Assembly (NCBI GenBank): GCA_021823875.1
Contig: JAKAMD010000065.1
Coordinates: 1-12,171 of the forward strand
Direction of reading: 5' to 3'
From: Pseudomonadota bacterium
GTDB lineage: Bacteria > Pseudomonadota > Alphaproteobacteria > Rhizobiales > Xanthobacteraceae
Length of the DNA: 12,171 nt
The notes beneath the pieces are model-generated. The model was not told the DNA's origin. It ran no database searches and was given only the letters and a program-made list of their open reading frames with translations. This document shows, in pieces, positions 1 through 6,443 of this stretch. Every line of letters starts with the position of its first letter. Positions within the stretch are counted from its first letter, which is position 1. The position numbers and the translations under genes are program-made.

Positions 1-2
1 TC

Positions 3-959
3 TGGTTCATCCTGGGCGGCGGCGCGATCTTCGCCGCCTGGCCGGCGCTCTATGCCTTGAGCTTCTCCGGCTTCTACCTCGCCATGTTCCTGGTACTGTT
101 CTCGCTCATCCTGCGGCCGGTCGGCTTCAAGTACCGCTCGAAGCGCGAGAGCCCGACCTGGCGGCGTAACTGGGACTGGGCACTGTTCGTGGGCGGCGCC
201 GTGCCGGCGCTGATCTTCGGCGTGGCGGTCGGCAACACCCTGCAGGGCGTGCCGTTCCATTTCACTGACGACCTGCGCCCGATCTATGAAGGCAACCTGT
301 TCGGCCTGCTCAATCCGTTGGCGCTCTATTGCGGATTGGTGTCGCTCTCCATGCTGGTCATGCACGGGGCGGCCTGGCTCGCCTTCAAAGCGGAAGGCGT
401 GGTGGCCGATCGCGCCGCAGCGATCGGCTGGAAAGCGGCGCTGATCGCGGCGGTGCTGTTCGCCGGTGGCGGTCTGCTCACCTGGGCCGGGTTGCTTGGC
501 GGCTATCACGTGACCAGCCCGATCGTCTGGGACGGCCCGTCCAATCCGCTCGGCAAGACCGTGGTGGTCGACGCCCACGCCTGGATGCAGAACTTCTACG
601 CCGTGCCGTTGCTGTTCGTGGTGCCGGCGCTCGGTATCGCGGCGCCGCTCCTGGCGGCGATCGGTTTCAGGGCGCGCCTGGCCGGCTCTACCTTCCTGAT
701 CTCGATGCTGGCTGTCGCCTGCATCATCGCAACGGTCGGGCTCGCCATGTTCCCCTTCATTCTGCCGTCGAGCACGCATCCGGCCGATGCACTCATGGTG
801 TTCGACGCCTCGTCGAGCCGCGCTACCTTGCGCAACATGCTGATCGCGACGGTGATCTTCCTGCCGATCGTGCTGGCCTATACCGGCTGGGTATACAAGG
901 TGCTGTGGGGCAAGGTCGGCGAAGGCACCATCGAAAACGCCGGCACGACGGCCTACTGA
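3..959 (+). CDS. cydB: Cytochrome bd ubiquinol oxidase subunit II, 3' part
   Basis: This is the membrane subunit CydB of the bd-type terminal oxidase, which with CydA oxidises quinol and reduces oxygen to water in the cytoplasmic membrane. The gene runs in from the left edge: the frame is open from base 3 and begins WFILGGGAIFAAWPALYA, an internal part of CydB, so the apparent TTG start at 57 is not real. 318 residues are visible against about 380 for the E. coli protein (from memory), so roughly 60 N-terminal residues are missing. Family marks are the SGFYLAMFLVLFSLILRPVGF segment followed by a basic YRSKR loop, several hydrophobic segments, a conserved FPFILPSS loop, and a C-terminus YTGWVYKVLWGKV that resembles the end of E. 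coli CydB. cydX follows after 20 bases, so the two are cotranscribed, with cydA expected further left. The family call is very secure; only the 5' end is lacking. Confidence 0.96.
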   Translation, partial: WFILGGGAIFAAWPALYALSFSGFYLAMFLVLFSLILRPVGFKYRSKRESPTWRRNWDWALFVGGAVPALIFGVAVGNTLQGVPFHFTDDLRPIYEGNLFGLLNPLALYCGLVSLSMLVMHGAAWLAFKAEGVVADRAAAIGWKAALIAAVLFAGGGLLTWAGLLGGYHVTSPIVWDGPSNPLGKTVVVDAHAWMQNFYAVPLLFVVPALGIAAPLLAAIGFRARLAGSTFLISMLAVACIIATVGLAMFPFILPSSTHPADALMVFDASSSRATLRNMLIATVIFLPIVLAYTGWVYKVLWGKVGEGTIENAGTTAY

Positions 960-979
960 GCGAGAACGGAGACAAGACG

Positions 980-1111
980 ATGTGGTATTTTTCCTGGGTT
1001 CTCGGCCTCGGCTTGGCCGCCACCGTCGGCATCCTCAACGCGATGTGGTACGAGCTCCGTCTCGTGCGCGAACGTGACGAGGGCGGCACGCCGCCGATGC
1101 GTACGCCGTAG
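980..1111 (+). CDS. cydX: CydX, small subunit of cytochrome bd oxidase
   Basis: This gene encodes a 43-residue single-span membrane protein of the CydX/YbgT family, which binds CydAB and stabilises its haems. It starts MWYFSWVLGLGLAA, which matches the family opening MWYF-W-LG, and continues with a hydrophobic helix to about residue 22. Trp6 and Glu25 sit where E. coli CydX has its conserved Trp and Glu (family knowledge, from memory). The tail after Glu25 is charged (RLVRERDE) and ends in a proline-rich stretch, a few residues longer than in E. coli. A GGAG ribosome site lies at 968-971, 8 bases before the ATG, and the gene begins 20 bases after the cydB stop. Only 21 bases separate its stop from the stop of the opposing enolase-like gene, and no terminator is visible between them. 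Confidence 0.94.
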   Translation: MWYFSWVLGLGLAATVGILNAMWYELRLVRERDEGGTPPMRTP

Positions 1112-1132
1112 CGCTGCAGCCGACGATCAAGT

Positions 1133-2428
1133 CTAGAGCTTGCGCAATCCGCCGACCGCCCTGCGGCCGGCGAATTGCGTTTGGGCGCCGAGCGCTTCCT
1201 CGATGCGGATACCTTCGTTCCACTTCGCCATCCGCTCGGAGCGGGCGAAGGAGCCGACCTTGAGCTGATCGGCCTGCCAGCCGACCGCCAAATGCACGAT
1301 GGTCACGTCCTCGCTCTCGCCCGAGCGAGCCGAGATCACGGTCTTCCAGTTGACGGCACGGGCGGCGTCGAAGGCGGCGCGCGTTTCCGTCAGCGTGCCG
1401 ACCTGGTTGGGCTTGATCAGCGCGGCATTGCAGGCGCCGGTCGCGGCGGCGGCGTTCACGCGCGCGGCCGAGGTCACGAGATAATCGTCACCGATGATCT
1501 GCACGCGATCACCCACGCGCGCCGTGATCAGGCGCATGCCTTCATCGTCGTCCTCGGCCACCGGGTCCTCGATCGAGACGATCGGATAGCGTCCGCACCA
1601 TTCGGCCAGCCGGTCAACCAGCGCTTCGGTGGAGAGCTCCTCGCGGTCGGTGGCGAGCCGATAGCGGCCATTGTCGTAGAATTGCGAGGCGGCGACGTCG
1701 ATGGCGATGCCGACATCCACGCCCGGGCGGAATTTCGCGCGCTCGATCGCCTGCACCGCGCGGTCGAGCGCCTCCTCGTTAGAGGAAAATGCCGGCCACC
1801 AACCGCCTTCGTCGGCGACGCCGGCAAGCAGGCCGAGTTCGCTCATCAGCGCGCCGCCCGCCCGATAGACTTCCGCCACCATGGCCATGGCTTCGTCGAA
1901 CGAGTGCGCGCCGAGCGGGATGACGAGAAAGTCCTGCAAGTCGATACGGTTTCCGGCATGGGCGCCACCGCCGAAGAGCTGCACCATGGGCATCGGCAGC
2001 TGCACCGGTTTGCCTTGCGCGAGGTAGCGCCACAACGGCAGGCCGGCGCTTGTCGCGGCTGCGTGCGCCGCCGCCATCGACACCGCGATCAATGCATTGC
2101 CGCCGAGGCGGGCTTTTTGTGGCGTGCCATCGAGCTCGATCACACGCGCATCAATGATGGCCTGATCGTCGGCACGCAGGCCGAGCAGCGCTGGCCGGAT
2201 TTCGTCGCGGATGGCGGCGAGCGCCTTGCTCACGCCCTGGCCGCCGAAGGCGGCATCATGATCGCGCAGTTCGATCGCTTCCCGCTTGCCGCGCGAGGCG
2301 CCGGCGGGCGCGATGGCGCGGCCACGCGCGCCATCGGCCAAAACAAGCTCCGCCTCGACCGTCGGGCGCCCACGCGAATCCCACACCCGGCGGCAGAGAA
2401 TGTCGCGGATCGTCGCATCGTTCGCCAT
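1133..2428 (-). CDS. Enolase-family protein (phosphopyruvate hydratase paralogue) with altered active site
   Basis: This 431-residue protein aligns over its full length with enolase, which interconverts 2-phosphoglycerate and phosphoenolpyruvate. Enolase marks, numbered from the ATG at 2428, are DSRGRPTVE (17-25), GGGAHAGN (153-160), DEGG (206-209), AIDVAAS (242-248), SIEDP (285-289), GDD (313-315), LIKPNQVGTLTET (337-349), RSGESED (368-374) and the LKVGS lysine (390). The metal ligands (Asp244, Glu287, Asp314) and the Lys339, Lys390 and Glu207 equivalents are kept. Three usual residues differ: the loop SGAST reads AGASR (Ser to Ala42, Thr to Arg46), the Glu of QEF is Asp166, and the His of SHRSGE is Ala367. 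Substrate or mechanism may therefore differ from true enolase. I chose ATG 2428 over the adjoining GTG 2431 because the AAAAGGA ribosome site fits it better. The kinase gene ends 12 bases upstream, so the two form an operon. A standard enolase probably exists elsewhere in the genome. Confidence 0.88.
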   Translation of the reverse strand: MANDATIRDILCRRVWDSRGRPTVEAELVLADGARGRAIAPAGASRGKREAIELRDHDAAFGGQGVSKALAAIRDEIRPALLGLRADDQAIIDARVIELDGTPQKARLGGNALIAVSMAAAHAAATSAGLPLWRYLAQGKPVQLPMPMVQLFGGGAHAGNRIDLQDFLVIPLGAHSFDEAMAMVAEVYRAGGALMSELGLLAGVADEGGWWPAFSSNEEALDRAVQAIERAKFRPGVDVGIAIDVAASQFYDNGRYRLATDREELSTEALVDRLAEWCGRYPIVSIEDPVAEDDDEGMRLITARVGDRVQIIGDDYLVTSAARVNAAAATGACNAALIKPNQVGTLTETRAAFDAARAVNWKTVISARSGESEDVTIVHLAVGWQADQLKVGSFARSERMAKWNEGIRIEEALGAQTQFAGRRAVGGLRKL

Positions 2429-2440
2429 CACGCTTCCTTT

Positions 2441-3478
2441 TCAAGACTTGAGTTCGTTTTGCCAGGCTGCGGCGATGGCAGCGAGCCGTTCGGCCGGTTC
2501 ACGGATCAACGCGCTCGCCACCTTGCGCACGCGCTCCTTGTCGCGTTCCGCTGTCACATATTCGGCCGGCGACATGCCGTCGACGCGCGCCAGGAAAAGC
2601 CCGGCTAGCAGCGCGCTGGTGCGCGCCTCGATTACTTCGACCGGCTCCCAATCGACGCCGGCCAGATAGGCGTTTGCGAGCGTGTGAAAGGCTTCGATGA
2701 ATCGTTCCGTGGCCGGTGGCACCCACAGGCATTTCAACAGGAAATGATTGAGGCAGAAGGCGATGTCGAAGGCCGGATCGCCCCACCAGGCGCATTCGGC
2801 GTCGATGAACACCGGGCCGCGCGGGCCGAGCAGGATATTCTTCGGGCTGACATCGCCATGTACCAGCGCGTGCTTGCTGGTGGCGGTAGTGCGCGCGATC
2901 TGCTCGAGCCGTGCGGCAAGGTCAGTATGCTTCTGCGCGGTCGCCAGCAAATATGGCTTCAGCCGGATGGCGTGAAAAATGTCATCTGACGCGAACCGCG
3001 CCGGCATGTCGGCGCGCTTGGCGGTCACGCTATGGATGCGCGCCAGGCGGGAGCCGACCGCGCGCGCCGCATCGAGCGAAACGTGCGCCTTGCTCAGCTC
3101 CACCTTCCAGTTAGGGTAGTTCGCCTCTTCAAGAAACTCCATGGCGAAAATGCCGGCTTGCGCGTCTTCCGCCAGGATCTTCGGAACCGCATCCGGCATG
3201 AATTCAGCGACCACCTCGAACCAGGCCGCTTCGTTGACATTGCGCTCGACCGGTACCGGCCAATCCGAAACAACCCTCAGTTTGGGCAATGCACGTTTGA
3301 CGCAGAACACCGCGTCATCCACCTCAACGCGCCAGATGTCGGACGATATGCCGCCGCTCAAGCGCTGCATGCGCAAGCGTGCCGTCGCAGAGACCAGCCC
3401 GGCCTTGCGGATGAAGCGAACGATCGCTTCGTCCATCGGCTCGCCGGCTGGCGCGTTCGTGTCGGCGGTCTGCGTCAT
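2441..3478 (-). CDS. APH-family phosphotransferase (small-molecule kinase)
   Basis: This is a 345-residue cytosolic kinase of the aminoglycoside phosphotransferase/choline kinase fold. The N-lobe has a glycine loop LSGGISSDIWRV (40-51) and a likely ATP-binding lysine (Lys61 in FCVKRALP), with Glu83 a candidate partner. The C-lobe has the Brenner motif LVHGDVSPKN (205-214; Asp209 the catalytic base, Asn214 a metal ligand) and the second metal motif FIDAECAWWGDPAFDIA (225-240; Asp226). These motifs support ATP-dependent phosphorylation of a hydroxyl or amine on a small molecule. They do not identify it, and there is no reason to call this antibiotic resistance. The partner gene encodes an enolase-like protein, so the product may be a phosphorylated hydroxy acid or similar (inference). 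The start is uncertain: ATG 3478 has no clear ribosome site and lies 9 bases after a plausible -10 box, while Met15 has GGCGAG upstream. Confidence 0.86.
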   Translation of the reverse strand: MTQTADTNAPAGEPMDEAIVRFIRKAGLVSATARLRMQRLSGGISSDIWRVEVDDAVFCVKRALPKLRVVSDWPVPVERNVNEAAWFEVVAEFMPDAVPKILAEDAQAGIFAMEFLEEANYPNWKVELSKAHVSLDAARAVGSRLARIHSVTAKRADMPARFASDDIFHAIRLKPYLLATAQKHTDLAARLEQIARTTATSKHALVHGDVSPKNILLGPRGPVFIDAECAWWGDPAFDIAFCLNHFLLKCLWVPPATERFIEAFHTLANAYLAGVDWEPVEVIEARTSALLAGLFLARVDGMSPAEYVTAERDKERVRKVASALIREPAERLAAIAAAWQNELKS

Positions 3479-3487
3479 GCGGCCCAG

Positions 3488-3515
3488 GCTATAGCACAGG
3501 CCGAAGTGCCGACAA
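3488..3515 (-). promoter_or_regulatory. Candidate promoter of the kinase/enolase-like operon
   Basis: Read on the minus strand, TTGTCG (3510-3515) and TATAGC (3488-3493) are 16 bases apart, and the bases before the -10 give an extended TGC-TATAGC form. The -10 ends only 9 bases before ATG 3478, so a transcript from here would be leaderless or nearly so, or translation would begin at the internal Met15. It is placed sensibly, downstream of the preceding gene's terminator and just before the kinase. Consensus match is partial (4 of 6 in each box), so this is a prediction only. Confidence 0.35.
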
Positions 3516-3589
3516 TCGCCGCCAGGGATGGAGGATATTTGGTCGCGCCCGCCAGGCTATTGGGTCAGCTGCGGGCCGTCGCGCCAGAC

Positions 3590-3626
3590 AAAAAAACCCG
3601 GACGGGCGGCGATCGCCCGTCCGGGG
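3590..3626 (-). terminator. Intrinsic terminator of the Bug receptor gene
   Basis: A perfect 12-bp inverted repeat (3597-3608 CCCGGACGGGCG against 3614-3625) has a 5-base loop. On the minus strand it is followed at once by seven T residues (3590-3596), the textbook Rho-independent form. It lies 36 bases beyond the stop codon of the receptor gene at 3662 and should separate that gene from the kinase/enolase-like unit. Confidence 0.93.
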
Positions 3627-3661
3627 TTCTGGTCGATCAATCGGCCGCGATGGCCGTCGCG

Positions 3662-4645
3662 TTATTTCACTTTGAGGCCGAGCTTGCGCACCACGGGGCC
3701 CCATGTCTTTTCGTCGCGATCGAGTTCGGCGGCGTAGGCTTCCGGCGTGCCCGGTATCGTCTCGGCGCCATCCGTGGCGAGACGCTTTTTGACGTCCGGC
3801 GAAGCCAAGGCGACGTCCAACGCCTTGTTCAACTGGCTGATGATCGGCTTTGGCGTGCCGGCAGGGGCGACCAGTCCGTAGCGCAGCGCAACGTCGAAAT
3901 TGGGGACACCCTGTTCCTCGATCGTCGGCAAGTCGGGCAGCAAAGGCGACCGCTTTGCGCTCGATACGCCAAGCGCCCGCAATTTTCCGGCCTTGACGTT
4001 TCCGATCGCCACCGGAATGGGCACGAACATCAGGCGGATTTGGCCGCCCAGCAATTCTTTGAGCGCCGGACCATTGCCCTTGTAGGGAATGTGTTGGAGC
4101 TTGATCCCGGTCTCGCTGGCAAACAGCTCGGCGGCAAGATGATTGACGGTGCCGATGCCTGGGGAGCCGAATTGCATCGGCTGGGGCTGCGCCTTTGCGT
4201 ATTTGATGAGTTCGGCGACGGAATGTACCGGCAGTGATGGATTGACGACCAGGACGCTGGGCGCCGCGCCGATCATGCCGATCGGCGCGAAGCTTTTACG
4301 CGGATCGTATCTAAGATTAGCATATAAGCTCGGCGCGATCGCAAAGGTTCCCGAGTAGCTCAGCAATATCGTGTAGCCGTCCGGCGTGGCTTCGGACACG
4401 TAATGGGTCCCGATCGTCCCGCCTGCGCCGCCGCGGTTTTCCACGACGATCGTTCCGCCCAATGCGGTCGACATTATGTCGGAGACGCTGCGGGCCACAA
4501 CGGTGGTGCTTCCGCCCGGCGGGAACGGCACGATCAGCCGGACGGGCCGTTCAGGATAGCCGGCAGCGAACCCGGTTTTCGACAGCAGCGTGGCGGTAGG
4601 TGCAGCAGCAAGAGCTGTAAGCAACGTGCGGCGTGAGAGCTTCAT
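3662..4645 (-). CDS. Bug-family periplasmic solute-binding protein (tripartite tricarboxylate transporter receptor type)
   Basis: This gene encodes a 327-residue exported receptor of the Bug/TctC family, which binds carboxylates and similar small solutes in the periplasm. The N-terminus MKLSRRTLLTALAAAPTATL resembles a twin-arginine signal (SRRTLL, then a hydrophobic stretch), with likely cleavage after GFAA near residue 28. The mature part opens with the family signature PERPVRLIVPFPPGG (31-45) and later shows VVENRGGAGGTIG, ATPDGYTIL and HIPYKGNGPALKELLGGQI, all typical Bug motifs. I chose ATG 4645 because a strong GGGGGA ribosome site (4651-4656) sits 5 bases upstream and the signal peptide starts there; the ATG at 4687 would add 14 residues without a signal. 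No TctA or TctB membrane gene is in the window, so this is an orphan receptor, as is common in this family. Its ligand cannot be read from the sequence. Confidence 0.93.
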   Translation of the reverse strand: MKLSRRTLLTALAAAPTATLLSKTGFAAGYPERPVRLIVPFPPGGSTTVVARSVSDIMSTALGGTIVVENRGGAGGTIGTHYVSEATPDGYTILLSYSGTFAIAPSLYANLRYDPRKSFAPIGMIGAAPSVLVVNPSLPVHSVAELIKYAKAQPQPMQFGSPGIGTVNHLAAELFASETGIKLQHIPYKGNGPALKELLGGQIRLMFVPIPVAIGNVKAGKLRALGVSSAKRSPLLPDLPTIEEQGVPNFDVALRYGLVAPAGTPKPIISQLNKALDVALASPDVKKRLATDGAETIPGTPEAYAAELDRDEKTWGPVVRKLGLKVK

Positions 4646-4949
4646 TGATTTCCCCCGATTGAAAACTTGCGGCCGGAATGACGGCACCGGCTTTATTCAG
4701 TTCGCCCCGACATGTAAGGGCTCAGCGACCAAGATAGATTTGCATCGCATCTTTTTAAAATCGATACGAGTGATATTCGGTATTCACCCTATGAATTCGC
4801 GCCGATGAGTTAAATCCCAGCAGTGGTCTGTTCTATTTGTTCGCAAGGCTAATCAGGCGTTTTGCCCCGCACACGGTAACGCAGTCGTCGATGTGGGTCC
4901 AATCGCGGTTGGTTTCGCGCGGAATCACGGGGCGGCTCGCCCCCGATCG
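4646..4949. promoter_or_regulatory. Intergenic region upstream of the Bug receptor gene
   Basis: About 300 bases without a convincing gene, more AT-rich than the surroundings between roughly 4730 and 4810. On the minus strand a weak promoter candidate is TTTAAA (4754-4759) and TATCTT (4731-4736) with a 17-base gap, about 85 bases before the receptor start. Just upstream lies an imperfect dyad GTGATATTCGGTATTCAC (4770-4787) that could be an operator. Near the livF end there is a short GGGGC/GCCCC hairpin (4929-4943) without a T run, so no clear livF terminator is seen. Confidence 0.3.
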
Positions 4950-5693
4950 TCACGTCGCCTGCTGGCGCGTCTTGCGGGTGCTGGCGTTGGTCTTGGCCAC
5001 TCCAAGGTGGGTTTCCAAAAGCGCGGGATCGGCGGCCAGTGCAGCGCTGTCGCCCTGGTAGGCGATGCTGCCGCGCTCGAGAATAACGGCCCGGTCGGTG
5101 AAGCCGAGGATCTTCTGCGCGTTCTGCTCGACCAGAATGGCCGACAGGCCTTCCTCGCGAATGATCTTGCGCAGCACGCGCAGCAATTCTTCGATGATGA
5201 TCGGGGCCAGTCCTTCCAGCGGCTCGTCCAGCAGCATGATGCGCGGATTGAGGATGAGCGCGCGGCCGATCGCCAGCATCTGCTGCTCGCCGCCGGAGAG
5301 CTCATTGCCGAGATTGTGGCGACGCTCCTCCAGGCGCGGAAACATGGCGTACACCTTGGCGAGCGTCCAGGCGCCCGGCTGTGCCACCGCGGTCAGGTTT
5401 TCCTCGACGGTGAGCGAGCGGAAGATGTTGCGCTCCTGCGGTACCCAGCCGATGCCGACATGGGCGCGCTGGTCCGGGCGCAAGCCGGTGATATCGCGGC
5501 CGTCGAGCTTGATGCTGCCGCCAAAACGGCGTGTGACGCCGACGATCGAGTTCACCAGCGTGGTTTTGCCCATGCCGTTGCGGCCGAGCAGCGCCAGCGC
5601 TTCGCCCTCGGCGATGGTGAAGCTGATATTGCTCAGCACCACCGCCTCGCCATAGCCGGCGTTCAGGTGATCGATTTTGAGCAGTTCAGACAT
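4950..5693 (-). CDS. livF: Liv-type ABC transporter ATP-binding protein LivF
   Basis: This is one of the two ATPases that drive the branched-chain-amino-acid (HAAT) type importer, bound to the inner face of the membrane. Its 247 residues are the normal length. Motifs are Walker A GRNGMGKTT (37-45), Q-loop Gln86 in WVPQERNIF, signature LSGGEQQ (132-138), Walker B IMLLDEP (152-158), and a switch region VEQNAQ (188-193) where Gln stands in place of the usual His, which is normal for LivF. WVPQERNIFRSLTVEENL is a LivF-specific stretch. The start ATG overlaps the livG stop by 8 bases and has a strong GAGGAGG ribosome site, so translation is coupled. It is the last gene of the livKHMGF unit. The solute is probably an amino acid or related compound, but LivF sequence does not settle it. 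Confidence 0.96.
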   Translation of the reverse strand: MSELLKIDHLNAGYGEAVVLSNISFTIAEGEALALLGRNGMGKTTLVNSIVGVTRRFGGSIKLDGRDITGLRPDQRAHVGIGWVPQERNIFRSLTVEENLTAVAQPGAWTLAKVYAMFPRLEERRHNLGNELSGGEQQMLAIGRALILNPRIMLLDEPLEGLAPIIIEELLRVLRKIIREEGLSAILVEQNAQKILGFTDRAVILERGSIAYQGDSAALAADPALLETHLGVAKTNASTRKTRQQAT

Positions 5694-6441
5694 CGACCGC
5701 CTCCTCGCCGAGATAGACGGCCTTGACGCGCGGGTCGCGCGCCACCTCTTCCGGGGAGCCCTCGACGAACAGCGCGCCGTTGACCAGCACCGAAATACGG
5801 TCGGCGAAGGAGAACACGATATCCATGTCGTGCTCGATCAGCAGCACGGTGACGTCCTCGGGCAGGGCGGCGACGGCGGTGAGAATCTCGTGCCGCTCGT
5901 CCTCCGGCACGCCGGCGGCCGGCTCGTCGAGCAGGAGCACGCGCGGCCGGCAGGCGATGGCGACCGCGATCTCCAACAGACGCTGCTTGCCGTAAGGCAA
6001 TTCGGCGGTGCGGCGGTCGATGACGTCGGTGAGATGGAAGTGTTCAAGGATTTCAACGGATTCCAGCACCAGGTCGGGCCGGCTGCCGACTATGCGCCAC
6101 CAGTCGAGGCCTTGGCCGCGCCGCTCGGACACGGCGAGGCCGATGGTTTCCAGCGGCGTCAGATCGCCGAACAACTGGTTGATCTGGAAGGTGCGCACGA
6201 TGCCGAGTTGTACCCGCTTATGCATCGACAGCGCGCTGATATCCTCCCCCTCCAGCAGCACGCTGCCGCTGGTCGGCCGCAGCACGCCGGTGAGCAGATT
6301 GATCAAGGTGGTCTTGCCGGCGCCGTTCGGTCCGATCAGCGCGTGGCGCGCGCCCTTCTCGATCTGCAGCGAAACATTGCTGGTCGGCACGATGGCGCCG
6401 AACTGTTTCACCAGATTGAGTGTTTCCAGCACCACGGTCAT
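5686..6441 (-). CDS. livG: Liv-type ABC transporter ATP-binding protein LivG
   Basis: This is the second ATPase of the Liv-type importer, 251 residues long. Motifs are Walker A GPNGAGKTT (38-46), Gln86 in RTFQINQLF, a degenerate signature LPYGKQ (148-153) of the kind common in LivG proteins, Walker B VLLLDEPAAG (168-177), and the H-loop LIEHDMD with His204. The frame stays open upstream to 6960, but homology begins at MTVVLETLNLVKQFGA, so ATG 6441 is the start. That ATG is 2 bases after the livM stop, with only a weak ribosome site, which suggests translational coupling to livM. The 3' end overlaps livF by 8 bases. Confidence 0.95.
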   Translation of the reverse strand: MTVVLETLNLVKQFGAIVPTSNVSLQIEKGARHALIGPNGAGKTTLINLLTGVLRPTSGSVLLEGEDISALSMHKRVQLGIVRTFQINQLFGDLTPLETIGLAVSERRGQGLDWWRIVGSRPDLVLESVEILEHFHLTDVIDRRTAELPYGKQRLLEIAVAIACRPRVLLLDEPAAGVPEDERHEILTAVAALPEDVTVLLIEHDMDIVFSFADRISVLVNGALFVEGSPEEVARDPRVKAVYLGEEAVDV

Positions 6442-6443
6442 GG

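Noticed and set aside
1175..2608. Long plus-strand open frame of 477 codons opposite the enolase-like gene
   Set aside because: It is antisense to a clear enolase homologue, shows no family motif, and is a common by-product of GC-rich codon use.
2441..3478. Reading the kinase as an aminoglycoside resistance enzyme
   Set aside because: Only the general APH-fold motifs are present, and the metabolic neighbour argues for a housekeeping or catabolic substrate.
4929..4943. GGGGC/GCCCC hairpin just after livF as a terminator
   Set aside because: The stem is only 5 bp and no T run follows on the minus strand.
4893..5726. Plus-strand frame of 277 codons over livF
   Set aside because: The minus strand holds a complete ABC ATPase with all motifs; the antisense frame matches nothing recognisable.
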